A DNA stretch of 28,129 nucleotides. Source: SURF-21 sp964510515 (GTDB taxonomy: Bacteria > Actinomycetota > Geothermincolia > Geothermincolales > RBG-13-55-18). The notes below the pieces were generated by a model. The model made no database searches. It saw only the letters and a program-made list of their open reading frames with translations, and was not told where the DNA came from. Both the position numbers and the translations under genes were made by a program. Of the stretch, positions 1 through 7,160 are shown one piece after another (position 1 is the first letter of the stretch; the number at the start of each line of letters is the position of its first letter). The stretch covers positions 1-28,129 of the forward strand of contig CAZEAU010000030.1 in assembly GCA_964510515.1 (NCBI GenBank), written 5' to 3'.

Positions 1-55
1 TCCTTGGACATAAGGTTATCCTTATTCAGTGTCCAAGGAAATCGGGTCCACCTTA
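1..55. repeat. 55-bp palindromic repeat, copy A
   Basis: First of two tandem 55-bp units. It contains a nested inverted repeat: TCCTTGGACA (1-10) pairs with TGTCCAAGGA (30-39), and inside it TAAGG (11-15) pairs with CCTTA (20-24) across a TTAT loop, leaving a 5-nt bulge. The tail (40-55) carries ATCGGGTCCACCTTA. The unit may begin before the window. A diverged, inverted third copy lies at 18387-18440. The style (TTGGACA followed by AAGG...CCTTA) resembles the termini of the IS3 element at 4014-5248, so solo or joined IS ends are a plausible origin, but this is inference. Confidence 0.75.
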
Positions 56-110
56 CTTGGACATAAGGTTATCCCTTACTCGGTGCCACAAGGAAATCGG
101 GTCCACCTTA
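56..110. repeat. 55-bp palindromic repeat, copy B
   Basis: Second tandem unit, in the same orientation as copy A and of the same length. It matches copy A in CTTGGACATAAGGTTATCC near the start and AAGGAAATCGGGTCCACC at the end. The middle differs by a few substitutions and small indels, which weaken the hairpin because the right arm reads GCCACAAGG instead of TGTCCAAGG. It sits just downstream of the dndE stop codon, in the direction dnd is transcribed, so the palindromes could act as a transcription end. No T-run accompanies them. Confidence 0.75.
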
Positions 111-151
111 TAGGTTGCTCTGTGATAGAATGCGACCCATGTGAACCTGGC

Positions 152-526
152 CTATGAATCCTGAAATAAGCTTAAGAGAAATTCACTTGGAGAATTGATT
201 CTCTGGAAATCACTGTGGAGTATATGAAGTCCTTCTTCAATATAATATTTCAAATACTTTGGCAAATACTCTTCCTCGCTTATTATCTTATTCTCATGCT
301 GCACAACCAGCGCTTTATACAATTCATCTCGGTCTCCCGTCAGCGTATATCGGTTAAACTCATACCCAGCGCTATCCGATGCAATAATCTTCTCAAATAA
401 TTTACCTTCTGCTATTGCCTTTCCCATTGCTATTCTGCATAGCAGATTCCTCCGCAGCCCAACTCTGTTCGAGAGGTAATCTAGCTTATTCGATGATTCC
501 TTGGACAATTTCAATTTAGTTGACAT
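152..526 (-). CDS. dndE: DndE, DNA phosphorothioation protein
   Basis: Small subunit of the Dnd system, which replaces a non-bridging oxygen of the DNA backbone with sulfur. DndE of known systems binds nicked DNA and works with DndC and DndD. The 124-residue protein has the family's basic N-terminal region (STKLKLSKESSNKLDYL), followed by RVGLRRNLLCRIAMGKAI and an acidic C-terminal half. Length is close to the usual 110-130. The start is taken as ATG at 526 because GGGAG lies 5 nt upstream; an in-frame TTG at 538 is less likely. The gene overlaps the end of dndD by 11 nt, so the two are probably translationally coupled. It is the last gene of the operon seen here; whatever follows lies beyond the window. 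AT-rich like dndC and dndD. Confidence 0.88.
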   Translation of the reverse strand: MSTKLKLSKESSNKLDYLSNRVGLRRNLLCRIAMGKAIAEGKLFEKIIASDSAGYEFNRYTLTGDRDELYKALVVQHENKIISEEEYLPKYLKYYIEEGLHILHSDFQRINSPSEFLLSLFQDS

Positions 527-2522
527 TGCCGCTCCCAAAGAAATGGCCCTCTTTCACCTTATCTGTTTCTCCCAATCCCAGCGTATACATTCGACCAATG
601 CTGGGTTGTAGCTTCCCATAATCCTCTCCAACTATTTCCCTGTCATGAGACAGGAGGATCACCTGTTCTCCTGCTCGAGGGAAATATTTTGTAAGAATAT
701 TGTGAACATGGCTGCTATCTAGCTTCGCTAAAGGGATATCCATTATCAGCGGGTATCTCTTTGGCGAGATCTTTAATAGCCCCCACATTACAGCCAGAAT
801 CAATATCTCTTTTTCTCCCTCGGATATGCCTTCCTTATCTACTATTTCGTTATGTCTGTCCAACAGAATTATTTCAAAGCTTTCTCTATCTACCTCTATC
901 CTCTCAACCATATCATCCTTATTCGCAAGCTCTCGATACATACTGGTTATCTGCTCTTCGAGCTCCCTTACTTTTTCGTGAATCACGAAGTCCTTATACT
1001 CATCGATAACCCTTATTGCTCTTTCCGAGATTTCAATCTTCTTTTCATCCTCCTCTAGACAAAATATATTCTCCATTAAACTCCTGATCTCCATCACGCA
1101 AATGTCTATTTTGTTGTCATGATCTTCCCTAGCTGCATACAGATCTTCTATTTCTTTCCTAATAATTTCTTCATCAACTGATATTTTTGCAACCAAGCTA
1201 ACTTGTTCATTCACATATTCTGTTTTAGGAACCTCGGTCAACTTCCTCCTTACTCTCTTAATGTTTTTCAAGATATTTTCTTGCTCCACTAGCAGAGCCC
1301 TCAAATTTATCTTAGCCTCCATCCCCCTAAGGTTAGAAAGAAATTCGGTTATCTTCGCCCTCTCTTCCATTGACAATTCGTGCAACAGTTCACCTTTCGC
1401 AGCCTCTTTGTGCATTGCATCCAAGAAGGTTCTATCTATCTCAGCTCTAATGAGTTTAAAAACCTCATCGTTGATTCTCAGTGTATCACTTTCTTTCTTA
1501 ATCCTATTAATTAACTTCTTCCTCACCCTCTCCAACGAATTGCTTCCCACCATCGACTCCCAGATCTTCATCTCCTTGTCAAATTGCGCTACTAGATCTA
1601 TGCATTCCATTTCCATAATGATAAACGGTAGAAGCTCGCCGCATATCCTTGAGATATCCTCCTCAACCCGCCCTTTTTCTGATGACAGTGCTTGTAATTT
1701 GCTCTCATAAATATGCTTGTTCCGCGCAAATGAACCCGCGATCTTCCTTAAATGTTTTTCTTCTCCTGTTCTTTCAGCCATGATTTCATTTAACCTTTTT
1801 TCCTTATGTTCAATTTCAGCTAGGATGTTGCATTCATCAGATTCCAGTACTTCTAATTCGCGCTCCTTGCTACTAAGTTCTTCCATAATCTGTTCCTCTT
1901 TGATGTTTCTCCTCTTAATCGCCCTTATAAGTGCGTCTAGATCCCTAGCAAGCACTTCAAGCATGTTCAGACCTAAGACATCTTGAATGGATTTCTTGAT
2001 TAATATCAACGCAGTTTTACTAGCTGTTATCTCCTTGAGCTTCTCGCCATCAAAAAAGAAGTACTCTGCCAGGTGAGGAGGAAATATAGTGGAGATATAA
2101 TCCTCCCAATACTCATTGGGTACGAGCTCAAAGGGGTTACCGTCTCTGAAGATATGTATATTTTCCTCGAATCCTTTGCCAGCTAGATTCCACTCTCTTC
2201 TCAATGTGATGTCATAGATTGGGAAACTATCATTTAGCTCTATGCACACTTCAACATAATACCTTTGGTCGTTCTCTTTTTTCGATGCTCTGTTTTTGCT
2301 AGCCCTTATATACTCGCTATACTCCTTACTTGATAGCGCATAGCCATTAGCCCTCTTCCCGAACATACATAAGCGAAGGGCTTCCAGCAATGTTGTCTTT
2401 CCAGCCCCGTTAATGCCACCTATCAGGATGATGTTCTTATTCTTGCTACTCGGTTGTAGACATATTGTCTGTTCATCCCGGAAGTTCTTGAAGTTACACA
2501 ACTTGATGCTTCTAACAATCAT
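516..2522 (-). CDS. dndD: DndD, SMC/Rad50-like ATPase of DNA phosphorothioation
   Basis: ABC-type ATPase of the Dnd complex, with Rad50/SMC organisation: an N-terminal Walker A (GGINGAGKTT, about residues 35-44), a long charged coiled-coil-rich centre (about 190-530), then the signature SEGEKEI (about 567), a Walker B-type strand with D-loop (YPLIMDIPLAKLD, about 590-602) and an H-loop histidine (LLSHDRE, about 624). At 668 residues it is the normal DndD length. DndD is thought to use ATP to open or nick DNA so that sulfur can be inserted. The ATG at 2522 lies one base after the dndC stop, with GGAG inside the end of dndC as its ribosome site. The whole gene is intact. Its base composition is clearly lower in GC than the metabolic genes to the right. 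Confidence 0.93.
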   Translation of the reverse strand: MIVRSIKLCNFKNFRDEQTICLQPSSKNKNIILIGGINGAGKTTLLEALRLCMFGKRANGYALSSKEYSEYIRASKNRASKKENDQRYYVEVCIELNDSFPIYDITLRREWNLAGKGFEENIHIFRDGNPFELVPNEYWEDYISTIFPPHLAEYFFFDGEKLKEITASKTALILIKKSIQDVLGLNMLEVLARDLDALIRAIKRRNIKEEQIMEELSSKERELEVLESDECNILAEIEHKEKRLNEIMAERTGEEKHLRKIAGSFARNKHIYESKLQALSSEKGRVEEDISRICGELLPFIIMEMECIDLVAQFDKEMKIWESMVGSNSLERVRKKLINRIKKESDTLRINDEVFKLIRAEIDRTFLDAMHKEAAKGELLHELSMEERAKITEFLSNLRGMEAKINLRALLVEQENILKNIKRVRRKLTEVPKTEYVNEQVSLVAKISVDEEIIRKEIEDLYAAREDHDNKIDICVMEIRSLMENIFCLEEDEKKIEISERAIRVIDEYKDFVIHEKVRELEEQITSMYRELANKDDMVERIEVDRESFEIILLDRHNEIVDKEGISEGEKEILILAVMWGLLKISPKRYPLIMDIPLAKLDSSHVHNILTKYFPRAGEQVILLSHDREIVGEDYGKLQPSIGRMYTLGLGETDKVKEGHFFGSGNVN

Positions 2523-2523
2523 T

Positions 2524-3870
2524 TCAAGTCTCCAACTTCATTTGCATATTCTCGAGACTATACTCCCCAATAATCTTTTCAAGACGACTATAAATGCCTA
2601 TTCTCCTCGAAAGCATCGAAAGGTCATTTTCTACAATTAGCATTCTTTCTAATAACTCAAAAGGTATGTCATGTTTAGCACAGATTGTTTTCAGTTGAGC
2701 CGAGATACCATTATCTGCTTGGCAGACTATTTCACATTTGTTGCGCGCCAATACATCAACTACAGAGGTGATTGGGTCTCCTTCATATACCCATATTGTC
2801 TCTATTGCTTTTATCTCTTCAGGGGAAATAAGAGGAAACCCTTTCCCTTTGAAGCTCTCATGCAGCTCCACTAATCTCCTGAGGATTTCGTGTCGAGTTT
2901 CCAGCGTAAACGAACCAAGGACCTTAAAACCCCTGTGCTCATGCTCCTTGAATTCTTTGTTCCATCGCTCTGCGATAATTTTCTTGCGCTTATCTCCTTT
3001 TCTCATAGGCTCTCTGGCGGCGGGATCATCCCTTATGGCTTTTAACCAATTCCGGAAATCTAAGAGAGGCTCAAGCCAGGTCTCGCCCTCATCAATGAGG
3101 CTTTCGATCGCTTTATCTCTTGCCACGACGGTACAAACCCAGCAGCCAAACCTACTACCACCGCATGCAGGAGTACTCCTATCAATAACCAGGGGACACT
3201 CAGCGTCACATTTCTTATATAGCTGGAGCAACTCCTTGTTGTTATCCCCCCAAGGCGATTCTGCCTGCAATAGATATGTCCATACGTCTGGAGTGTCCCA
3301 ATCCTCTATAGGTGCGTATATGTATGCCCCCGAGATATCGCTATGTTTCCTGAGCCTGAAGTTCTCAATTGCATATTTCCCCATTGTTTGTGCTCTAGTC
3401 GCGCTCTCGTTCTTCCTCGCACCTAAGAGGATGATAACTTCTCCATTCTCTTTAACGTGCTCCAGGATATATTTGGAAGCCGGCTTTATCTTCAATCTAT
3501 CGGTACACCACCTAAACCATATGTTTGGGGAAGGATAGCCTCGTCCTATCAGGTTTACCCAAAAGGTATCGTTAAGCTGAGGTTTCAACATCTTAACCTT
3601 CATGGGAAGGCCATCTTTCTTGGCTTGTGAGTCAATCCTTGAACAGGTTCTTCTTACGCGCTCCAAAATATACGGAGGTTCGACTAAGGTATCTGATGTA
3701 AGGATATGCACTTCTTTTTTTCTTTTATTCTCAGGTAACTTCAGAAGCATAGAGTAGACAAGTTGCGTGACGCATGTAGAGTCCTTCCCGCCACTTAGAC
3801 CAATTATCCATGGACGATTATCACCAAGATAGAGGTCTTCAATTTCTTTCATAAGCTTTGGGAAATCCAT
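2524..3870 (-). CDS. dndC: DndC, PAPS-reductase-like sulfurtransferase
   Basis: PP-loop ATPase and iron-sulfur protein that activates DNA for sulfur transfer in phosphorothioation. The PP-loop motif SGGKDST is at residues 26-32, followed by the family blocks FRWCTDRLKIKP (119-130) and LLGARKNESATRAQ (148-161). A cysteine cluster at C221, C225, C236, C243 and C246 (PACGGSRFGCWVC) is the expected Fe-S ligand region. The length of 448 residues is slightly under the usual ~480-550 but both ends look intact. First gene of the dndC-D-E operon. dndB, usually just upstream, is missing: only 143 nt separate this start from the IS3 end. No dndA is present, but a housekeeping cysteine desulfurase such as IscS can substitute in some hosts. 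No dndFGH restriction genes are in the window. Confidence 0.93.
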   Translation of the reverse strand: MDFPKLMKEIEDLYLGDNRPWIIGLSGGKDSTCVTQLVYSMLLKLPENKRKKEVHILTSDTLVEPPYILERVRRTCSRIDSQAKKDGLPMKVKMLKPQLNDTFWVNLIGRGYPSPNIWFRWCTDRLKIKPASKYILEHVKENGEVIILLGARKNESATRAQTMGKYAIENFRLRKHSDISGAYIYAPIEDWDTPDVWTYLLQAESPWGDNNKELLQLYKKCDAECPLVIDRSTPACGGSRFGCWVCTVVARDKAIESLIDEGETWLEPLLDFRNWLKAIRDDPAAREPMRKGDKRKKIIAERWNKEFKEHEHRGFKVLGSFTLETRHEILRRLVELHESFKGKGFPLISPEEIKAIETIWVYEGDPITSVVDVLARNKCEIVCQADNGISAQLKTICAKHDIPFELLERMLIVENDLSMLSRRIGIYSRLEKIIGEYSLENMQMKLET

Positions 3871-3924
3871 TCTACCTGCCTTTATATAAGCTAACTACTG
3901 ACGAGAAAACCTTCGCTTGCTATA

Positions 3925-3942
3925 TTCGGGGTCATTCCCGAA
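3925..3942. promoter_or_regulatory. Inverted repeat upstream of dndC
   Basis: Perfect 6-bp inverted repeat, TTCGGG and CCCGAA, separated by 6 nt, 55-72 nt upstream of the dndC start. In this position it could be an operator for the dnd operon or the stem of a terminator for a lost upstream gene. No T-run follows it and no clear -35/-10 pair could be assigned around it. Confidence 0.3.
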
Positions 3943-4064
3943 ACTTTTCGATCTCCCCCCATATAGTTTGTTCTCTTCGACCATATAACAGAACAGAGGT
4001 GGCCGGGGTTCGTTGGACAGGTTTTCGTGATCCTTAAGTGGTGCACTGCTCATCATGTCCATCA

Positions 4065-4895
4065 TCATGCTGCCTCTGGTTTCTGAGTGAGCGTATCCCA
4101 GTAGACCTCGTCGGGCGTGCGGTAGTCAAGGCCCTGGTGCCGCCTCCTTGCGTTGTAGAACTCGAAGTAGTCTCCGAGGCCCTGGCGTGCCTCGATAAGT
4201 GATTCGTATGCCTTCAGATAGACCTCCTCGTACTTGACGCTTCTCCACAGCCTCTCCACGAACACGTTGTCTACCCAGCGGCCACGGCCGTCCATGCTGA
4301 TCCTGACCTTGTGATCCTTCAGAACATCGGTGAACTCATCGGAGGTGAACTGTGCTCCCTGGTCTGAGTTGAATATCTCGGGGCATCCGTACCTGGCGAT
4401 GGCTTCGGTCAGTGCCTCTGAGCAGAAGGAGGCGTCCAGGGTGTTGGAGAGCCGGAAGGAGAGCACCTTGCGGCTGGCCCAGTCCATGATGGCGACGAGA
4501 TAGGCGTACCCCCTGGCCATCGGCAGATAACAGATATCTGTCGCCCAGACATGGTTGGCTCGATCGATTGTCAGGCCATTGAGCAGGTAGGGATATACCT
4601 TATGCTTGGCATCGGGGATGGTGGTGCGGGGCCGGCGGTAGATGGCCCGGATGCCCATCAGCTGCATCAGCTTGGAGACGTGTCCCCGGCCTACGTCGTA
4701 TCCCCGGCCACGCAACTCGTGCATGATCCTGCGGCTGCCGTAGAAGGGATATGCGAGGTGGATCTCGTCCATATGCCTCATCATCTCCAGGTCACGTTCT
4801 CGGAGCGGCTTGGGCTTGTAGTGGGCGGTGGACCGGGCAAGCTCGAGCAGGCGGCACTGCCGGGCGGGAGGCAGGGGATGCTCGGCGCCGGTCAT
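4065..4895 (-). CDS. IS3-family transposase OrfB (DDE integrase domain)
   Basis: Catalytic half of an IS3 transposase, 276 residues. It begins with the helix-turn-helix-like HTH_21 region (YPFYGSRRIMHELRGRGY, about 49-66) and continues into an rve integrase core. The three acidic residues are visible: D120 in ATDICYLP, D178 in NSDQGAQF and E214 in VFVERLWRSVKYEE. The C-terminal block YFEFYNARRRHQGLDYRTPDE is typical. The ATG start overlaps the OrfA stop as ATGA, so OrfB is either translated by coupling or made as a fusion by frameshifting, as in other IS3 elements. The gene itself is intact; mobility depends on whether the damaged OrfA still works. Confidence 0.93.
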   Translation of the reverse strand: MTGAEHPLPPARQCRLLELARSTAHYKPKPLRERDLEMMRHMDEIHLAYPFYGSRRIMHELRGRGYDVGRGHVSKLMQLMGIRAIYRRPRTTIPDAKHKVYPYLLNGLTIDRANHVWATDICYLPMARGYAYLVAIMDWASRKVLSFRLSNTLDASFCSEALTEAIARYGCPEIFNSDQGAQFTSDEFTDVLKDHKVRISMDGRGRWVDNVFVERLWRSVKYEEVYLKAYESLIEARQGLGDYFEFYNARRRHQGLDYRTPDEVYWDTLTQKPEAA

Positions 4896-5194
4896 TTCTT
4901 TGCGCTCGTCCCGTGAAGCTTCCCGAGCGCACCTGCCAAAAAATCATTCTCCATCACCAGCTGGCCGATCTTGGCGCTGAGCTCCTTGGCGCTGGGGCCG
5001 TCTTCCGGCGTTCTCTCCTTCTTAAAAAGCGTCAGATGCCCTCCGGAGCAGCTGCTTCTTCCACTGGGTGACCAAGCTGGGGTGGACGCCCGTGATCTCG
5101 GCCCCTCGATCACCGTCCTCTCCTCCTTGAGCGCCTCCAGCGCCACCTTGGCCTTGAAGACCGCCGTGTGGTTCCTCCTCGGTCTCTTCGCCAT
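4892..5194 (-). pseudogene. IS3-family transposase OrfA with two compensating frameshifts
   Basis: OrfA supplies the DNA-binding helix-turn-helix of IS3 transposases. Frame one reads MAKRPRRNHTAVFKAKVALE through EERTVIE, then goes out of register. The lost part (EITGVHPSLVTQWKKQLL) continues in another frame from about 5105 to 5033, and the original frame resumes with KKERTPEDGPSAKELSAKIG to the stop. The shifts map to a G-run near 5107 (one G too few) and a T-run near 5023-5027 (one T too many). The net frame is restored, but about 25 residues covering the recognition helix are scrambled. The start at 5194 is chosen because AAGGAG lies 8 nt upstream. Either the copy is decaying or two homopolymer sequencing errors are present. 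Confidence 0.8.
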
Positions 5195-5228
5195 CCTTAC
5201 TGCTCCTTTCTTCCATCGGGAGCAGTTT

Positions 5229-5248
5229 ACCACTTAAGCGCCTGTCCA
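5229..5248. repeat. IS3 right terminal inverted repeat
   Basis: Reading inward from 5248 it gives TGGACAGG, two bases, then CTTAAGTGGT. The left counterpart at 4014-4042 has the same two blocks with a longer spacer. These mark the ends used to delimit the element. Confidence 0.75.
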
Positions 5249-5410
5249 ATTTTCCCCTGCCAGCTCTAACCTTCCCACTAGACGCATTATATATGCCGCC
5301 AGCGACATGCCCCTGAAGGCTACTTGTTCCATTTAAGATTTGCATATATTTGCATATATGAGATAGTGTCAGGGTATTTCCCTCTGTAGCCCTCGCCTTC
5401 CTCTGATGAC

Positions 5411-5578
5411 ACCATATTATTGAAACCCCACAACCGTCTCTGCCGCAGCTTCTCATCCTCGAACTTGAATGTGAGATAGAGCTCGCTTGTGAGTCTATCT
5501 TCTGAGAGAGAAGATCCAGATGATCTTGGCCAAGCTCTTGATCTCCTCGTTGATCCTCTCCGGTTGGTTAGTGGCATA
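5411..5578 (-). pseudogene. IS256-type (mutator family) transposase C-terminal remnant
   Basis: Two frames together give the tail of an IS256-like transposase. The first reads YATNQPERINEEIKSLAKII and WIFSLR; the second, after a frameshift near 5505, reads EDRLTSELYLTFKFEDEKL followed by RQRRLWGFNNM. The conserved TN..ER...EIK block, the LYL..RFEDEKLR.RRLRGF ending and the short distance to a likely IS end (GAGATAGTGTCAGGG, about 5359-5373) match the family pattern. Everything upstream in the transposase is missing, and the remnant begins exactly where the DUF2075-like stub stops. No function is expected. Confidence 0.6.
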
Positions 5579-5846
5579 GAAACGCTACATCCACGCGCTT
5601 GGATTCCATGGGCAGCTCATACTCGAGGACGGCCCAATACTCCCGGGCCATGGGGTCGCCCTGCACGACCTCCCGCACTTCGCCCTGCAGCTCGGGGATG
5701 GATTCGTCCCAGGCCTTGCGCTGCGAGCCGCTCACCTCGCCCAGAAAATCCTCCAGCCTTATGCGCACCAGGCGCGAGGGGGTTTCGCTGAACTCCTGAA
5801 AGTCCGAATCCCAGCCGCGCCGCGCCTCGAGATCGTGATCCGCCAT
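5579..5846 (-). pseudogene. N-terminal stub of a DUF2075-like (helicase-associated) protein
   Basis: About 89 residues from ATG at 5846 (GAAGGG 10 nt upstream) resemble the N-terminal recognition domain of DUF2075/AAA-type proteins: S..Q..AW..SI..LQ followed by WAVLEYELPMESKRVDVAFL, the characteristic EYE-P...KR-D block that normally ends just before a Walker A ATPase. The match is by motif memory and therefore tentative. The ATPase part is absent: after VDVAFL the frame runs a few codons to a stop at 5568, and the neighbouring sequence becomes the IS256-type tail. Probably a gene destroyed by transposon insertion. Some proteins of this kind occur in defence islands, which would suit the setting. 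Confidence 0.5.
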
Positions 5847-5874
5847 GAGATACCGCCCTTCATCAAACCATGCG

Positions 5875-5893
5875 GCCGGCGGCATCCGCCGGC
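5875..5893. other. Strong GC hairpin
   Basis: GCCGGCGG and CCGCCGGC form a perfect 8-bp stem around a CAT loop. It sits upstream of the DUF2075-like stub and 0.24 kb before the por promoter, with no T-run. It may be a relic terminator or a protein site; nothing else was found in 5894-6135. Confidence 0.35.
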
Positions 5894-6135
5894 GGGCATC
5901 GCGCACCTTCTGCGCAGATATTCCAGCAGCAGGGCATGACTTTTTCGCTTCCCGGGAATTCACCGCTCTTCGCGGTTGGCGGATGCCGTTGACGGGCACC
6001 CCACAGACACATATGGTTGCATGGGGGTCCAGCGGGCCTTCGGCTGCCGCACTCCCGCGGGGCGGCCGCCGAGATGGGTGGAGGCGAGAACGCGGGTAAC
6101 CGGCAGCCGCGTTGCGGTACTGGCTGGATTTGCCC

Positions 6136-6163
6136 TTGAACCAGGAAGCGTTTCGGATATAAT
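6136..6163 (+). promoter_or_regulatory. Sigma-70-type promoter of the por-nuo operon
   Basis: TTGAAC (6136-6141), a 16-nt spacer, then a perfect TATAAT (6158-6163). The region is locally AT-rich within high-GC sequence. The predicted start is near 6170, giving a leader of about 83 nt before the porC ATG. It is the only clear promoter seen ahead of the seven-gene operon. Confidence 0.65.
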
Positions 6164-6169
6164 ATTAAA

Positions 6170-6184
6170 CTTCTTGGCAAGAAG
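6170..6184. promoter_or_regulatory. Inverted repeat at the predicted por-nuo transcription start
   Basis: CTTCTT and AAGAAG flank GGC as a perfect 6-3-6 inverted repeat immediately downstream of the -10 box. A repressor bound here would block initiation, so it is a candidate operator. The regulator is not identifiable from the window; the XRE-cupin gene at 15516-16061 is one possibility. Confidence 0.4.
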
Positions 6185-6252
6185 AACACAGAACCCTTGC
6201 CGGGAAGAGGATGCCGACAGAGACGGTGGACAGAGGTCGAACGGGAGCTTGC

Positions 6253-6804
6253 ATGCTGGAGATAAGGTTTCACGGCAGGGGCGGGCAGGGGGCGGTCACC
6301 TCGGCCGAGCTCATCGCCATGGCGGCCATCGCCAAGGGCAAATACGCCCAGGCCTTCCCGAGTTTCGGGCCCGAGCGCAGGGGCGCCCCGGTGGTGGCCT
6401 TCTGCCGGGTGGACGACAAAAGGATACTCATCCGCGCCAAGGTCTACGAGCCCGATGTGGTGGTCGTGCTCGACTCCGGCCTCCTCACCCTCATAGACCC
6501 GGTGGAGGGGCTCAAGCCGGACGGGGTGCTCATCATCAACTCGCGAAAATCCTATGAGGAGATAATGGACTCGTGTTCCTTCTCCTGCCGCGTCGGCATC
6601 GTCGATGCCGATAAGATAGCCCGGGAGGAGCTGGGACGGCCCATCGTGAACACCACCATGATGGGCGCGGTCATCAGGGCCACCGGCCTCTTCGAGGTCG
6701 AGGATATGCGCGGGCCCATGCTGGACCGCTTCGGGCCCAAGCTGGGGGAGAAGAACATGAAAGCCCTGGAGCGGGCCTTCCATGAAGTGGCGCTGAGAGA
6801 ATAG
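6253..6804 (+). CDS. porC: 2-oxoacid:ferredoxin oxidoreductase, gamma subunit
   Basis: Gamma subunit of the pyruvate/2-oxoacid:ferredoxin oxidoreductase family, which decarboxylates a 2-oxoacid with CoA to acyl-CoA, CO2 and two low-potential electrons. The 183-residue protein begins MLEIRFHGRGGQGAVTSAEL; GRGGQG is the family hallmark, followed by FPSFGPERRGAPV and the C-terminal NTTMMGAVIRATG. The start at 6253 is preferred over ATG 6211 because GGGAG lies 5 nt upstream and the homologous fold starts there. First gene of the operon; porD follows after 61 nt. The gamma-delta-alpha-beta gene order is the arrangement usual for POR/VOR-type enzymes. The true substrate (pyruvate, branched-chain or aryl oxoacid, 2-oxoglutarate) cannot be settled from sequence by eye. 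Confidence 0.93.
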   Translation: MLEIRFHGRGGQGAVTSAELIAMAAIAKGKYAQAFPSFGPERRGAPVVAFCRVDDKRILIRAKVYEPDVVVVLDSGLLTLIDPVEGLKPDGVLIINSRKSYEEIMDSCSFSCRVGIVDADKIAREELGRPIVNTTMMGAVIRATGLFEVEDMRGPMLDRFGPKLGEKNMKALERAFHEVALRE

Positions 6805-6865
6805 GTGAGAGCGGCCGGACCATATCGCACTATATTTTAGACGCGTAGCGAAGGAGTTAGCGGGC

Positions 6866-7159
6866 GTGGCCAAACCGATGGAAGAGATAACGTGGCAGGA
6901 GCTGGAGGTAGGGGCAACGGTCAGCGAGCCCGGCAGCTCGCGGGAGTACAAGACCGGCACCTGGCGGTCGCTGCGGCCGGTGGTGGACAAAAACACCTGC
7001 ATCAGCTGCGGCGTCTGCTGGCTGTACTGCCCGGACGCGGCCATACACCGCACCGAGGAGGGGCATTTCCAAGCCGACCTGGAGTACTGCAAGGGATGCG
7101 GCATCTGCGCCCGGGAATGCCCGGTGGGCTGCATAACCATGGTCATAGAGGAAGAATGA
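6866..7159 (+). CDS. porD: 2-oxoacid:ferredoxin oxidoreductase, delta (ferredoxin-like) subunit
   Basis: 97-residue two-[4Fe-4S] ferredoxin subunit that carries electrons out of the POR core. The two cluster motifs are CISCGVCWLYCP and CKGCGICARECP, both with the full CxxCxxCxxxCP spacing. The N-terminal part (ITWQELEVGATVSEPGSS) is the typical delta-subunit extension that wraps on the core. The GTG start at 6866 is supported by AAGGAG 9 nt upstream. The stop is one base from the porA ATG, indicating coupled translation. In simple PORs this subunit hands electrons to free ferredoxin; here the downstream diaphorase genes offer a possible on-complex acceptor. Confidence 0.95.
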   Translation: MAKPMEEITWQELEVGATVSEPGSSREYKTGTWRSLRPVVDKNTCISCGVCWLYCPDAAIHRTEEGHFQADLEYCKGCGICARECPVGCITMVIEEE

Positions 7160-7160
7160 T

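Larger units (their letters stand above)
4014..5248 (-). mobile_element. IS3-family insertion sequence, about 1.24 kb
   Basis: The element is bounded by TGGACAGG (4014-4021) and its complement CCTGTCCA (5241-5248), giving the TG...CA ends typical of IS3. A second matching block, CTTAAGTGGT, occurs at 4033-4042 and, inverted, ACCACTTAAG at 5229-5238. The left end carries 11 nt between the two blocks and the right end only 2 nt, so the terminal repeats are imperfect. Inside are leftward orfA and orfB overlapping in the ATGA manner. The 3-bp flanks (CGT and ATT) do not match, so no target duplication is visible; rearrangement or end decay after insertion is likely. It is much higher in GC than the dnd genes beside it. 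Confidence 0.85.

Noticed and set aside
4000..4012. tRNA T-arm (GGCCGGGGTTCG) interrupted by the IS
   Set aside because: No matching 3' half lies after the IS and no acceptor, D or anticodon arms can be drawn upstream.
4010..5252. IS3 target-site duplication
   Set aside because: The 3-bp flanks CGT and ATT differ, and shifting the ends by one base gives no match.
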